From Tritrichomonas musculus (Eukaryota > Parabasalia > Tritrichomonadida > Tritrichomonadidae): a stretch of DNA of 64,000 nucleotides. The translations under genes and the position numbers were made by a program. The notes under the pieces were generated by a model that saw only the letters and a program-made list of their open reading frames with translations, ran no database searches and was not told the DNA's origin. The DNA lies in contig JAPFFF010000006.1 in the NCBI GenBank assembly GCA_039105265.1, forward strand, positions 2,852,001-2,916,000, in the 5' to 3' direction. Of this stretch, positions 10,834 through 21,900 are shown piece by piece; position 1 is the first letter of the stretch; each line of letters starts with the position of its first letter.

Positions 10834-11459
10834 GATTTGATGTTTTTATTTTGAATGTTATTCAAATAATTGTATATCTTCTGAAATCCTCTCAAACAAT
10901 TATTCGGTCATTTATTTTTCTGAGTTTTGAATAGTTCAAAAGAGTTTTTGTTTATATTTTTATAAAAATAAATATTTAACTAATTTTTAAAATATATAAT
11001 TAATATATTAATTATATTTATTATATATAATAAATAAATTAATATTATTTTCTTCTATTTTTTCAGAATAGCTATGCGTAAATTATTCTAATCAAAATCT
11101 CTACTATGAAAATTTCAAATGATTATTTTTATTCTTCTAAAGAAATAATTAAATGCACTGAAAATATTACATTAATTTATCTTTTTTAATAATTAAAAAT
11201 ATATAAATTTATTGTTTAATAAATATTTAAAAAAAATATAGTTAATATATATAAATGATAAAAAATAAAAATAAAAATTTAAACAAGCAAATACCATTAT
11301 TATTTAGTTTGAATTATTTTCAAATTTTCATAGATTCTTAGAAAAAGTTAATTTTATATTTTTCAATTTATATGAAATGAAAATACAGCGAGTTAAGGAT
11401 AGATTTGTTTAAGTCAAAATAATATATATATATATAATATCATACAAATAAATATGATT
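10834..11459. other. AT-rich intergenic spacer
   Basis: It lies between the Myb gene start and the VPS13-like 3' end. It is extremely AT-rich (TATA/AATA runs near 10,990-11,040 and 11,210-11,280). I see no coding or RNA gene. Confidence 0.55.
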
Positions 11460-14400
11460 TTAAATTTTCTTTGGATAAAAGAAATCCAACAATTGAATTA
11501 ACTTATTTCTTGCCTTTTGTGTTTCGATTAAATCGCAGAATTCGCTTGCCATTTCAGCATCCTTAAATTTCAAAGTCACGTGAACCTTATCGTTAATCTC
11601 AATCAACTTCACAATTTGATCTTTTTTGTCAATAATTTTAATTTTCGAAATCAGCAAAGTTCCATTCTCACTGTGGACCATTGTCCTGTAAATCTGGACG
11701 TTTCTGTCCCAGTATAAAATTTCGCTATCAAATCCGTTCAATTGCTGGTCGTCTCCCTCAAATTTTATAGGCTCTTTCACACGCTTAAAAACGTACTCGC
11801 CAAAGAGGCCCCTTCTCACACCCCCTAGGACCCCTGACCCCAAATCAAGGACACCCCCGACTGTATTTGTCACCACCCCGAAAATGCCCTCACCGACGCC
11901 TTTGAGGATGCCGCCGACGCCTTCTCGTTTCTTGTCAATTGGCCGCGTTACGATACCCGTCACTGCGCGTGACAAGCTGTGGCAAAAACTTTTGGCACCC
12001 CACTTTAGGGACCCCATTGCAGTGACCTCGACGTTGGCGAGAGAATAGTCGTCAGTCAATGACCTGCAGGACGAAGAAACAGTCCTGAAGCATGTCTCGG
12101 GGGTTTCGATAATGACCCCAAAAGTGCCCTTCATGAAGTTCGACCCGTCGCCGTTCTTAAAAAGTGAAGTAAACGACCGTTTAAAATTAAGGAGTAATTT
12201 TTGGGGTGACCCCAAAAATGCCGCCGATCCGATGATGCGCAGCCACTGGGACCGCAGCGAGTAAAGGTAGTGCTCGCCAACGAAGCTGAGAAGCTCGTCG
12301 TTCGTCACTGACAAAAAGGTCTCCTCGAACGTGTCGAAGAAGATGTTCAGGGCGTCGATTGTCGGGATGAGGCTCAGGTAGTAGGCGAAGGTGAAATCGG
12401 GGTAGAAGCAGGATGCCTGGCGGGACGTGCGACCGTTAAAACTGATGTCGGTTGTGATCGGCATGAAACGGAGGAGTTGCAGCATGTGCTTGGGGCCGAT
12501 AGACTTGACGGTTGACTGGATCGACTGGTCGATGTCCAAGGAGGAGAAAAGTGCTATTAAATCGCCGATGAAGGAGAGGTCAATTTTGGCGGTTATTGGC
12601 TGAATTTCGGTAATTATGAAGCCAATGACTTCCTTTGAAAATTTCTGGTAATAAACCGAAATAAACGGTCGATCATTCAATGGAAAACCGGCAAAGACAA
12701 CTGGGAAAACAGCCTTCTCATTCATGTCATCTAACTGTATACCGCCGATAGAAACCGATAGCCTCTTATCGTCCTTTTGTTGCTGAAATTGAGCGACGGT
12801 TTTGACAATCGTCAACTGGCACAATTCGCGGCTGGAGTGCGTCACAAGGTGGCAATAGAGAGCGTCGAACTTGAATGTAATTTTCTGACAATAGTCTTTC
12901 TGTTCTATCGTCGGCGGTTTTGACATCAAATGTAAGAAATACTTGCCGTAACATCCCATCTCAACACGATAGAAAAGATCAGAATTAATGGCCGTTGTTT
13001 CAACCGGTGTATCAAGGTCAATTGAAAGGCCAAATTTTTCAATAGTTATTATTGAAGGAATCCTAGAATCAGGCAAGTCAAAAAGTCGTGCAGAATACGG
13101 ATAAACATCAAAGATGTATTCGTCTTCTTTTTCATTTTTTTGAATGAAATTGAATGCTGAGTCAGTATCGTTAATAACCGCAAAACTCCTATTATTTTTA
13201 ACCGTTGTAAAGGTGAAATATTTGACCGAATCAACAACATTTGTTTCAACGGTTAACGATAGGTCGGCGGTTAGAAGCAACGAGAACGAATTTGACTCGA
13301 GCAAGTTGATCGTTGCTTCAGTGTTCATCATGATGAATTCGATCAGGAATGAAGGGACGATAGAACGAACAGGTAAGAATGAATTAGGTTGAATCAAACC
13401 GTCAACGGTTTCACTCAATCTAACGTACAAAGAAATGTCGCTTTTGTTGATCAAATAGAAGGCCGGCCGAATGTACATGAAGGTCGTGTTCGGATGGTCT
13501 CTTGGATGTTTCATGATAACGGTCGCCGGCATCACATCACTTGTAACTTGTGAAGAAGGAAGAGTGATGAATGAAGACGAGTCAACCTTGTTAACGTACA
13601 ATTTATCCGTCGATTCCTTCTCGCTGTGAAGGATCATAAAACGGACCTGGAACTCTTCCGAAGGACTCGATGTGAACACGAAAGGCTCGATTTCGTCATT
13701 CTTGATTATATTGTAAAAATAACCGTAACTATCGTTATCGTTTATGTCACTTTTTTTCAATTCAAAAGTTGAGAACAAATCTGGCCTGATAACGTTTGTT
13801 TTCGGCTTGATAAACTCGGACCCTTCATGAGCGATTCCAAGCTGAACACCGAGTTGGTTGTGCACAAAAAGTTCGGCCGATAGCTGGAAGATTGTTGAAC
13901 CTTTCTTTTTGACAGTTTGGCAGCTCAAATAGACGGGATGATCATCTTTACTTTCGGTCTTCAACATTTCGAAATCCGCAAATTTATTAATTTTCAATTT
14001 TGAAGTGTGGAAGAGATCGTCGGAGGTTATTTCAAGGTCAATTGACAACGATGAAGGTGAAATGTTATCAATTGGACAGAGTGCATTTGTATGTGCAGAT
14101 AAAGTCAACTCTTTCGATTTAACTTTCATCTTGTAAGGATAAAAAGATTGCAAATAAAAAGGTGCATTAAAACTGAACGTTGAAACAAGCGAGATTGGAT
14201 CGCGTTCATAAGTAACAATGAAGAATCTATTTGATAAGTTTATTTCTTGAATTGTATTCAATAAATAAAGAGGCTTTCCAGAACCATTGACAATTAAAGT
14301 GACATATCTAATTTGACAAAATCTTGGGGGAAGGAAAAAAGTGTCACCTTCATCAATTTCAATGTTCCCCATTTCAGGGACGTCCAAAATGATTTTCGTT

Positions 14401-17400
14401 GATGTCAAGTTACGAAATGTCAGAATTGAAGTAAGAATCAATGATCGTGCTGTCATTTGAATCATTATGTAGCCAGAATCAACGAGAATTGGATAAGCGT
14501 TTTCTCTTCTCAAAATTGAGATGTCAAAACTGTTTTTCTCAGAAATATTTGGAAAGTTTATCTCAATTTTTGGATTGTTTGGAAAATGTTGATCAAGCTT
14601 CCCTGAATTATTAAGAACAATGAAATCTGAACCATCAACAATGAATTGAACAACCATTCCTGTTTGATTAACAAACAAGAAATCAGCAGCCATTTCGCTG
14701 TCCTTTTTGAAGTTTAAAATTGAATTCAATGTCCGTGGTGACATGAAAATGTCAATTGGCAATTTAACCGACATTTTAGATTCAATTAATTCCTCTGAAA
14801 TATTCGATTTGCCACTGTAAATTGTCTGCGAAATTATTTGCAATGATTGAAGCGGTGACAAAATGCATTCGGCTGAAAAAGTGGTCGAATATTTCAATTG
14901 ATGATTATGTGAATGAATTCGTGTGTCAATTATCGGAATGACAAATAATCGAGGCCCAAGTTTGTCCTTCCTTTGTGCATGTATAACAACTTCTATTTTT
15001 GGAATGACAACATCGAAGTTGCAGATCACATCATATGGATTAAATTTGGTCACATTTGGCTGTGAAAACATGTCAATTAGTTGGTTCATTAAACGAAGTG
15101 ACAAATGAAACGTGTTTTCATTCAATGCTATCGTCAGTTTAGAACTCGGTGCTTGATAAAGTGCAACAGCTAGATTTTCAAAGATGACAGCATCGTTTAT
15201 TTTGAAGAAGCATTTTCTAAGCTTGATGTTCAAAATGTTGTCTTCTGACATGTAAGATGAAATCTCAGTTCCACACGAAATGATGCGTGATTTCTGCTTG
15301 ATTGTTATAGGAAACATTGGTGCTTTTATTTTGAATTTTAATGGCAAAATTTCAGGTGGTTTGTTTAGTTTCTTGTTCTTAGGAATTGTCAATGAATCAA
15401 GGAGTGGATCGAGGTCAATTGTGATTGAATCAAAATTCAATGAAAGTTCAATAAAATTGGTTGCTGGTGTGAAACAGCCTGATATTGATGAATTCTTTGA
15501 AAATTCAATGAATGATGAATAAATTGAATCAAATTTGAATTCAAATTTATCGGTGTTTTTAACCTCAAAATTTGTCAAATTCAGATCAATTTCAAACAAA
15601 TTCAATTTCAATTCAGACACAAGAAGATTGACCTTGAAATCATTCGCCTTTTGAGTGGCAGAAGGATCAATTTCAGGTAATTGAAATTCAGGTATATCAG
15701 AAATTTTCAATGAACAATTTGACAAGATCAAAATAAGCGTTTTTTCTTTATCTAAAGAAATCGAAAAATCTTTCAATGAAATGAACTGGCCGATAGAAAA
15801 TGATTTGAATACAAGGCTGCTTGAAATTGAGTCAATTAAGGCAATTGAGAGATCAGTCAATTCAATTTTCTGACCTGGAATATAATCACTTTCAACATTA
15901 ATTGAACTGATTTTGATCGTCATTTTGGGCACTTTTTTGGGAATTGAGTTGTCAAGTTTTTTCGTGTATTTTAATAGCGGTTTAAATAACTTCACTTCAT
16001 CGTGACCAAAATTCAGAGACAAATTGTTAACAATGATGTCGACATTGTCATTTTCAATGGTTCCAGAAATTGTCAAATCCTGAAGAATTGGCACATTTGA
16101 AGTAACCGAAAAATTTTGAATGAAAAAGTCAACTAAATTTTCTTTCAAAGATTGAATTTCAACGGAATTCAAACAAAAATTAATCATTTGTGTTTTGTTT
16201 AAAATCCACATCAAAGTTGTTTTTTCTAGCTCAATTTTGAATGTCAATTCAGCAGGTTTTGTTGTCTGTTGCCACATCGCCAAAAAGTTCAAATCGAGAT
16301 TTGACAGGAATTCGAGGGAATGTTGAAGATCGAAGCAAAAGTCAGGGATTTGAGAGAGAACGTTTATTTCTGTTGATATCACGTGATTATTTTTTGTCTT
16401 TAAAAAAGTGTCAACTTGAATATGTTTGTCTTCATTATACAAAGATTTGAAGATTGAAAAAGTTTTCTTCTCTCTCAAATAATCGACACAAAAAGACGAT
16501 AAAATGGCGGTTATTTTTGTCTCAGTTTCCAGATTCAAGAATTTAAACTCAGGGTTGTTAAAAACTACTTTTGATCCGAATTTTTTATCTTTAAATAAGA
16601 AGAAGACATTTTCAGCGAAGCCGTGCAGATTGAAACTATTCATTTTTCCAGAGATGAGCAAAATTGGATCCATTTCGACCCAATTTATAATTTTATCAAT
16701 TGCCTTCTTACCTGATGTTTCAGCAATTGACCGAAACATGATGACTGTTTTGTAATCGAGTCGATGTTCAATGTCGATAATTTCTTTGTCTCTTTTCTTG
16801 TTCTTCTTCCAAAGCTTCAGGTATCTTTGACGATCAATGATCTTGTAGATTGCATTGATAAACGTCTGATAGGGACTCTTGATCTTCCTCTTGGCCGACT
16901 CGTGAACAAAGCTCCACATGCGAACTGGATCAGCTTTATATTCGCTTGGAATATCGATGAATTCAAAAAGTTTCATGAACTTTGAAACACCTGACGATAT
17001 CTCAAAGAAAACAGGCAACTGTTCTTGTGTTATGTTGATGTTAATGTTATCTAAAATACTCTCTAAAAGTGTCAAATTTGGCTCGTTTTTAATCGTCGCA
17101 TGAAAGTCAAATGGAGAAACAATAAAAGTGTGATTTTTCGCGTTTAATTGACGCATCTTTTCTATAAAGGCCATCCTCGGTTGTAAAGGAACTGGTTTCG
17201 AATTCATGTCTAAATAAACACAAAGACCTGGTAAGTACAAATTTTGATGTTTTTCGAGATCTTTTTCGGTTTTGACTGATTTGAAAATTATTTTGTCCGA
17301 ATAAAGTCCAAGAGCATGACCACTTTTTAATTCAATACGTAAATGAAAATGAGTAATCTCAATTGTAATGCTATTCATCATTTTTTTGGAAAGATTTTTG

Positions 17401-17804
17401 AGTTTGTCAAAAGGTAATATTTTAAGGATATTTTTGTATTTGAGCTTGAAAAGATCATGGGCTTCTAGTTGACGCTCACGAAGTTGATACATGTCATTTG
17501 CTGTAATAATGGTGCGAGGATTTCCCGTGCAAAGAGTACAGAGTATGGCTACATCATTAATGGTAATTTTTGAAGGCTCTTTTGAAACGCCGGTAAAAGG
17601 TATTCGTATATCAATTCCTTTAATAATGCCAGTTTTGATGATTAGTGGTAATTGATATTGTAATAAAGCAAATTTATATAACGATATCTCGGAAATATAG
17701 AGCTGATTACTAAGTAATTTAGAATCAACAGCATTTTTGTTGATTTCATCCATATGGGCTGATAAAGCTGCATTAATAAAATCGCCTATTACGCTGTTGA
17801 GCAT
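11460..17804 (-). CDS. VPS13-family bridge-type lipid transfer protein
   Basis: A 2,114-residue intronless gene. The N-terminus (about 1-100) is a chorein domain, with a helix 'VIGDFINAALSAHM' then 'QLYISEISLYKFAL' and 'GIIKGIDIRIPF'. A long run of alternating beta strands follows, fitting the hydrophobic groove that carries lipids between membranes. From about residue 1,038 ('ADFLFVNQTG') strand-rich repeats resemble the VAB/SHR-BD adaptor region. The C-terminal part has the glycine-rich amphipathic segment (about 1,943-1,985, 'GVGGILKGVGEGIFGVV') seen in VPS13/ATG2 proteins, and it ends in a PH-like domain (about 2,005-2,114). The length is shorter than most VPS13 (about 3,000 aa). The known family role is bulk lipid flow at organelle contact sites. 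The 3' portion (11.8-12.6 kb) is clearly more GC-rich than the 5' half. Confidence 0.88.
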   Translation of the reverse strand: MLNSVIGDFINAALSAHMDEINKNAVDSKLLSNQLYISEISLYKFALLQYQLPLIIKTGIIKGIDIRIPFTGVSKEPSKITINDVAILCTLCTGNPRTIITANDMYQLRERQLEAHDLFKLKYKNILKILPFDKLKNLSKKMMNSITIEITHFHLRIELKSGHALGLYSDKIIFKSVKTEKDLEKHQNLYLPGLCVYLDMNSKPVPLQPRMAFIEKMRQLNAKNHTFIVSPFDFHATIKNEPNLTLLESILDNININITQEQLPVFFEISSGVSKFMKLFEFIDIPSEYKADPVRMWSFVHESAKRKIKSPYQTFINAIYKIIDRQRYLKLWKKNKKRDKEIIDIEHRLDYKTVIMFRSIAETSGKKAIDKIINWVEMDPILLISGKMNSFNLHGFAENVFFLFKDKKFGSKVVFNNPEFKFLNLETETKITAILSSFCVDYLREKKTFSIFKSLYNEDKHIQVDTFLKTKNNHVISTEINVLSQIPDFCFDLQHSLEFLSNLDLNFLAMWQQTTKPAELTFKIELEKTTLMWILNKTQMINFCLNSVEIQSLKENLVDFFIQNFSVTSNVPILQDLTISGTIENDNVDIIVNNLSLNFGHDEVKLFKPLLKYTKKLDNSIPKKVPKMTIKISSINVESDYIPGQKIELTDLSIALIDSISSSLVFKSFSIGQFISLKDFSISLDKEKTLILILSNCSLKISDIPEFQLPEIDPSATQKANDFKVNLLVSELKLNLFEIDLNLTNFEVKNTDKFEFKFDSIYSSFIEFSKNSSISGCFTPATNFIELSLNFDSITIDLDPLLDSLTIPKNKKLNKPPEILPLKFKIKAPMFPITIKQKSRIISCGTEISSYMSEDNILNIKLRKCFFKINDAVIFENLAVALYQAPSSKLTIALNENTFHLSLRLMNQLIDMFSQPNVTKFNPYDVICNFDVVIPKIEVVIHAQRKDKLGPRLFVIPIIDTRIHSHNHQLKYSTTFSAECILSPLQSLQIISQTIYSGKSNISEELIESKMSVKLPIDIFMSPRTLNSILNFKKDSEMAADFLFVNQTGMVVQFIVDGSDFIVLNNSGKLDQHFPNNPKIEINFPNISEKNSFDISILRRENAYPILVDSGYIMIQMTARSLILTSILTFRNLTSTKIILDVPEMGNIEIDEGDTFFLPPRFCQIRYVTLIVNGSGKPLYLLNTIQEINLSNRFFIVTYERDPISLVSTFSFNAPFYLQSFYPYKMKVKSKELTLSAHTNALCPIDNISPSSLSIDLEITSDDLFHTSKLKINKFADFEMLKTESKDDHPVYLSCQTVKKKGSTIFQLSAELFVHNQLGVQLGIAHEGSEFIKPKTNVIRPDLFSTFELKKSDINDNDSYGYFYNIIKNDEIEPFVFTSSPSEEFQVRFMILHSEKESTDKLYVNKVDSSSFITLPSSQVTSDVMPATVIMKHPRDHPNTTFMYIRPAFYLINKSDISLYVRLSETVDGLIQPNSFLPVRSIVPSFLIEFIMMNTEATINLLESNSFSLLLTADLSLTVETNVVDSVKYFTFTTVKNNRSFAVINDTDSAFNFIQKNEKEDEYIFDVYPYSARLFDLPDSRIPSIITIEKFGLSIDLDTPVETTAINSDLFYRVEMGCYGKYFLHLMSKPPTIEQKDYCQKITFKFDALYCHLVTHSSRELCQLTIVKTVAQFQQQKDDKRLSVSIGGIQLDDMNEKAVFPVVFAGFPLNDRPFISVYYQKFSKEVIGFIITEIQPITAKIDLSFIGDLIALFSSLDIDQSIQSTVKSIGPKHMLQLLRFMPITTDISFNGRTSRQASCFYPDFTFAYYLSLIPTIDALNIFFDTFEETFLSVTNDELLSFVGEHYLYSLRSQWLRIIGSAAFLGSPQKLLLNFKRSFTSLFKNGDGSNFMKGTFGVIIETPETCFRTVSSSCRSLTDDYSLANVEVTAMGSLKWGAKSFCHSLSRAVTGIVTRPIDKKREGVGGILKGVGEGIFGVVTNTVGGVLDLGSGVLGGVRRGLFGEYVFKRVKEPIKFEGDDQQLNGFDSEILYWDRNVQIYRTMVHSENGTLLISKIKIIDKKDQIVKLIEINDKVHVTLKFKDAEMASEFCDLIETQKARNKLIQLLDFFYPKKI

Positions 17805-18952
17805 GAAATACTAATATTAAACAGAAAAAAAAAACTTAAAAAAGTAATTGAATTTTTTCTTAGGTTTATAATTTATTGATAATAGCTCCCTTAATTTTTT
17901 GAATTGATTAATTCGGGTATCTCAGAATTTTTCAATTATTAATAATAATTATACTCAAAAATGTTTTATTAATTTTCGAAGTTTTTTCAATAAAATAAAT
18001 GATTTTTTTACTAATTTAGTTATAAAATTAAGTAATATATAAAATATTTATATAATCAGTCTTTTATTAGAAAACAATATCAAAAAAATAAAAAACTGAA
18101 TAATTAAAAACTGAAAAATTTTTTAGCACCTTTTTCCAATTTGATCATTATAATTAATATTATATTAAGATTTTGTTCACATTTTCAAATATTGAACTTT
18201 TTTGATGCGAACATATTCGAAAAATACGTTTTTACCAAAAAATTATAGCATGGGAAACTTGTATTAATGATTTATGTCTAGTATTTCTACTTTAAATTAT
18301 TTTTAAATCTTGAAATTATGTAGAAATGAGAAAACTTATAAATGATCGGATTAATTAATTAACAATTTTATAAAATTTATGAAAATTTTTGAATTTATTT
18401 GATATTATTATATAATTATATTTTATTTATTATATACATTTATATATATAATTCAAAATATGTTAATAATTGAAAATAATCAAATAGTAAATAGGGTAAA
18501 TATGTTTTTTTTATTGATGAAATTGAAAAAAAAAATCACCTTTTAAATTTCTTTATTTAAAAAGTTATTACAATTTTTATTCTCATAAAAAAAAATGGTT
18601 TGTCATTTATTTTATTAGTTATTAGATAAACAATATTTTTACAATATTATTTTATTATATAAATAATAATAGTTAATAATTAATATATTTAATGTGCGAA
18701 ATATTCTATTAATTACAAAATAAAAGAAATGAGAGTTTTTTTCGAATAATTAATTATTTTTAATTTTGAAATTTGAATAAAATAATAGATAAACAAAATC
18801 TTTTCGGAAAATGTTTTAGTATATTAATTTAATTAAATATTTAAATATACATGAATAACTATCATAATTGGTCATTTGATTCAAATTGACTCTAAAGGTG
18901 AAAATTTCTGAACTAAAAAAATTAAAAGCTTTATAACGGCCGAGAATTTAAA
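17805..18952. other. Divergent intergenic region, VPS13-like / SAPS-like
   Basis: About 1.1 kb separates two divergently transcribed large genes, so both promoters must lie here. It is nearly pure AT. I see no tandem repeat, RNA gene or element ends. Short direct repeats of 'ATTAATTAA' type occur but are expected at this composition. Confidence 0.55.
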
Positions 18953-21900
18953 ATGATTCATGAGCCGCCAAATGATGAAAAACCCCTTTCTTATATTATT
19001 ACAAAACCAGAAGATGTTGTTAATATAGTAATTGATGATAGAATTCTTTTAAACGTCAATTCTCCATCAAAAGATTTTTTAGATTTTTTTCGTCATCATG
19101 TTTCAGAAATTGTATCGAATGTTTTATATAAACTTCCTGAAATTCAACAAATGTCAATATTTTTAGCGCATGCAATTCAAGTTTTGACATCAAAAAATAA
19201 AGATATACGAAATGTTATGACTGAAGATGAAAATTTACTTAAAGTAATTCTCGATTTCCCCAAACACGCTGTTGAAACAAGTCCAGTAGCTCGTGGGTGC
19301 TACTGTAAAGTCTTAGAGCAAGTAATTATAATGTCTGATTACGATTATCTTTCCAAAATTAAAGATGGAAGAACTTTTTTGAAAAGCCTTTTGGATATAA
19401 CTTATTTTACTTCAGTTTTTGATTTTCTTATGAATTTTGTATCGAGTTTAGTTTATTCAATTATCAGATTTTTAGAAGAAATCTCTTTTACAGATCTACT
19501 TCTCGAATATGCGTTTGCAGAAAAATGTCAAGAGCAATGTTTAAAAATCGCAGATACTCTAACAAGACAACTTCCTCGTAATTTACCATTAGTCCGACCA
19601 TTACAAGATCCAACCACAATTCTCAAACTTCTCGATTTAGGTTTTAACAGACATTCATGTGCCGCCATGGAAGTTATATTATCTATGCATAGCCAACCCC
19701 ATCTTCTCAGCCGACCGATGATTAATTCCATAAACAACGAATATACCCGTATATGTAATTCTATATTAAATACAAAAAAGTTTGACCAATTTTCCGTTTT
19801 AGTTATTTATCTTTTAACGAGCATTGTAAATGATATATATTGTCCGATAGAAAATTACGTTTTAGCCGAGCCAGCCAAAATAGACTACTCTACGAAAAAG
19901 TGCCTTCCAAAAACTGGAAACAAAGAAGCCGAAAACAATTCGACAGAAAACGATACAGATTCTGATCTCAAAAAAAGTCCTCCTAAGAAAATTTCAAAGG
20001 AAGAAATATTGAGTAAAAGCTCCATCATAAAAAAACGTGTTCCGAAGCAAAGAAAAAGTATATTGAATAAAATGAAGCTTAATTTGGCCGAGTTTTCACA
20101 GTCACGACATTCGTTGGACCCGTCAGAAGTACTTCGGGTGCACCAGTTGATAAAGCTGCCGAATGTATCGGGTGGTAACGACGACGATCAAGAGAGTTCA
20201 AATAATGGTGAAATTAAAATTGAAAGCGAGAAATCAAACAATGATTTTTATAACATTTCTCGTTGTAACAGCATCGACGATAGGCACCACTACATTGATT
20301 ACAATGACAACGTTGACACTTTGATGTCCAGAAGGAACAGGAGGCTGAACGTCATTCGGCCGAGACCTGCGAGTTTCTCAAGCTGCGTGCAAAACGAAGA
20401 GGGAAACTTTGGCCTGCCAATTTACGATAGGACTAAAGACAACGATAACGAAATCAATAGAATTAACATAAATCACCACATGAGCGACAATTTGCAAAGC
20501 ATACTTAACGAGGAGAGACAAAAAATTTTCAATGATGAGATTGAAAAGTTTAAAAAAGCTTGTGCAAAAGTGGACGATGGTGCAAGCAGTAATAAATGTG
20601 ATGTGGGTCATGGTGAAAGCAGAGATCAATTAGGTGCAGTTAGCGAAGAAGACAATCATTTCGGTATAATTGCTGAGAAACATGAAGAAATTAATCATTT
20701 GGATAAAATTGCAGAAGAGCATGAAGAAAGTAATAAATTGGATACTATTACAGAAGAGACAGACCAAAATGCACAGTTAGAAACGATTGCTGAAAAACCT
20801 GATGATAATCAACTAGAGACGATTGCAAGAGAGCCAGACGAAAATAATAGTCAACTAGAAACGATTGCAGAAGAGCCAGAGGAACCCGAAGGAAATAATA
20901 ATCAACTAGAGACCATCGTAAAAGAGCCAGAAGAAAATGCGCAATTAGAGACGATTGCAGAAGAGCCAGAAGAAAGCAATAATCAATTAGAGACCATTGA
21001 AGAAGAACCAGAGGAAAATAATAACCAACTAGAGACGATTGCAGAAGAGCCAGAAGGAAATAATAATCATTTAGAGACGATTACAGAAGAGCCAGAAGGA
21101 AATAATAATCAATTAGAGACCATTGAAGAAGAACCAGAGGAAAATAATAACCAACTAGAGACGATTGCAGAAGAGCCAGAAGGAAATAATAATCATTTAG
21201 AGACGATTGCAGAAGAGCCAGAAGAAAGCAATAATCATTTAGAGATCATTGCAGAAGAACCAGAGGAAAATAATAACCAACTAGAGACGATTGCAGAAGA
21301 GCCAGAAGGAAATAATAATCATTTAGAGACGATTGCAGAAGAGCCAGAAGGAAATAATAATCATTTAGAGATCATTGCAGAAGAGCCAGAAGGAAATAAT
21401 AATCATTTAGAGGCGATTACAGAAGAGCCAGAAGGAAATAATAATCATTTAGAGACGATTGCAGAAGAGCCAGAAGAAAGCAATAATCATTTAGAGATCA
21501 TTGCAGAAGAGCCAGAAGGAAATAATAACCAACTAGAAACAATTACAGAAGAACAAGAAGAAAATGCACAACTAGAGACGATTGCAGAAGAGCCATATGA
21601 ACTTAACCAGTTAGAAGCTATTGCAGAAGAGCCAGACGAGAATGCACCGTTAGAAACGATTGAAGAAGAACCGGTTTCAAATAACGAGCAGCTAGAGATG
21701 ATTCAAGAGGAGCCAGAAATCAAAATTGAAATAGATGATTCAGACAGCGATCGCAACCATCCTTCCTCGCTCTCAGCAGAAGACACGATTGCAGAAGGCG
21801 CCAAGAGTCCGCTCGACTCCCTCCTTGAAGAGCACAACAAGAGCCACAAGTCCGTGAAGCTTATCAAGAATCCTCCGCAGCAGTCTGGCGCTCTTCCTCC

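Noticed and set aside
12766-12954. Short frames on either strand inside the VPS13-like gene (and many inside the SAPS-like and fibre genes)
   Set aside because: They are shadows of the long genes in other frames without independent support.
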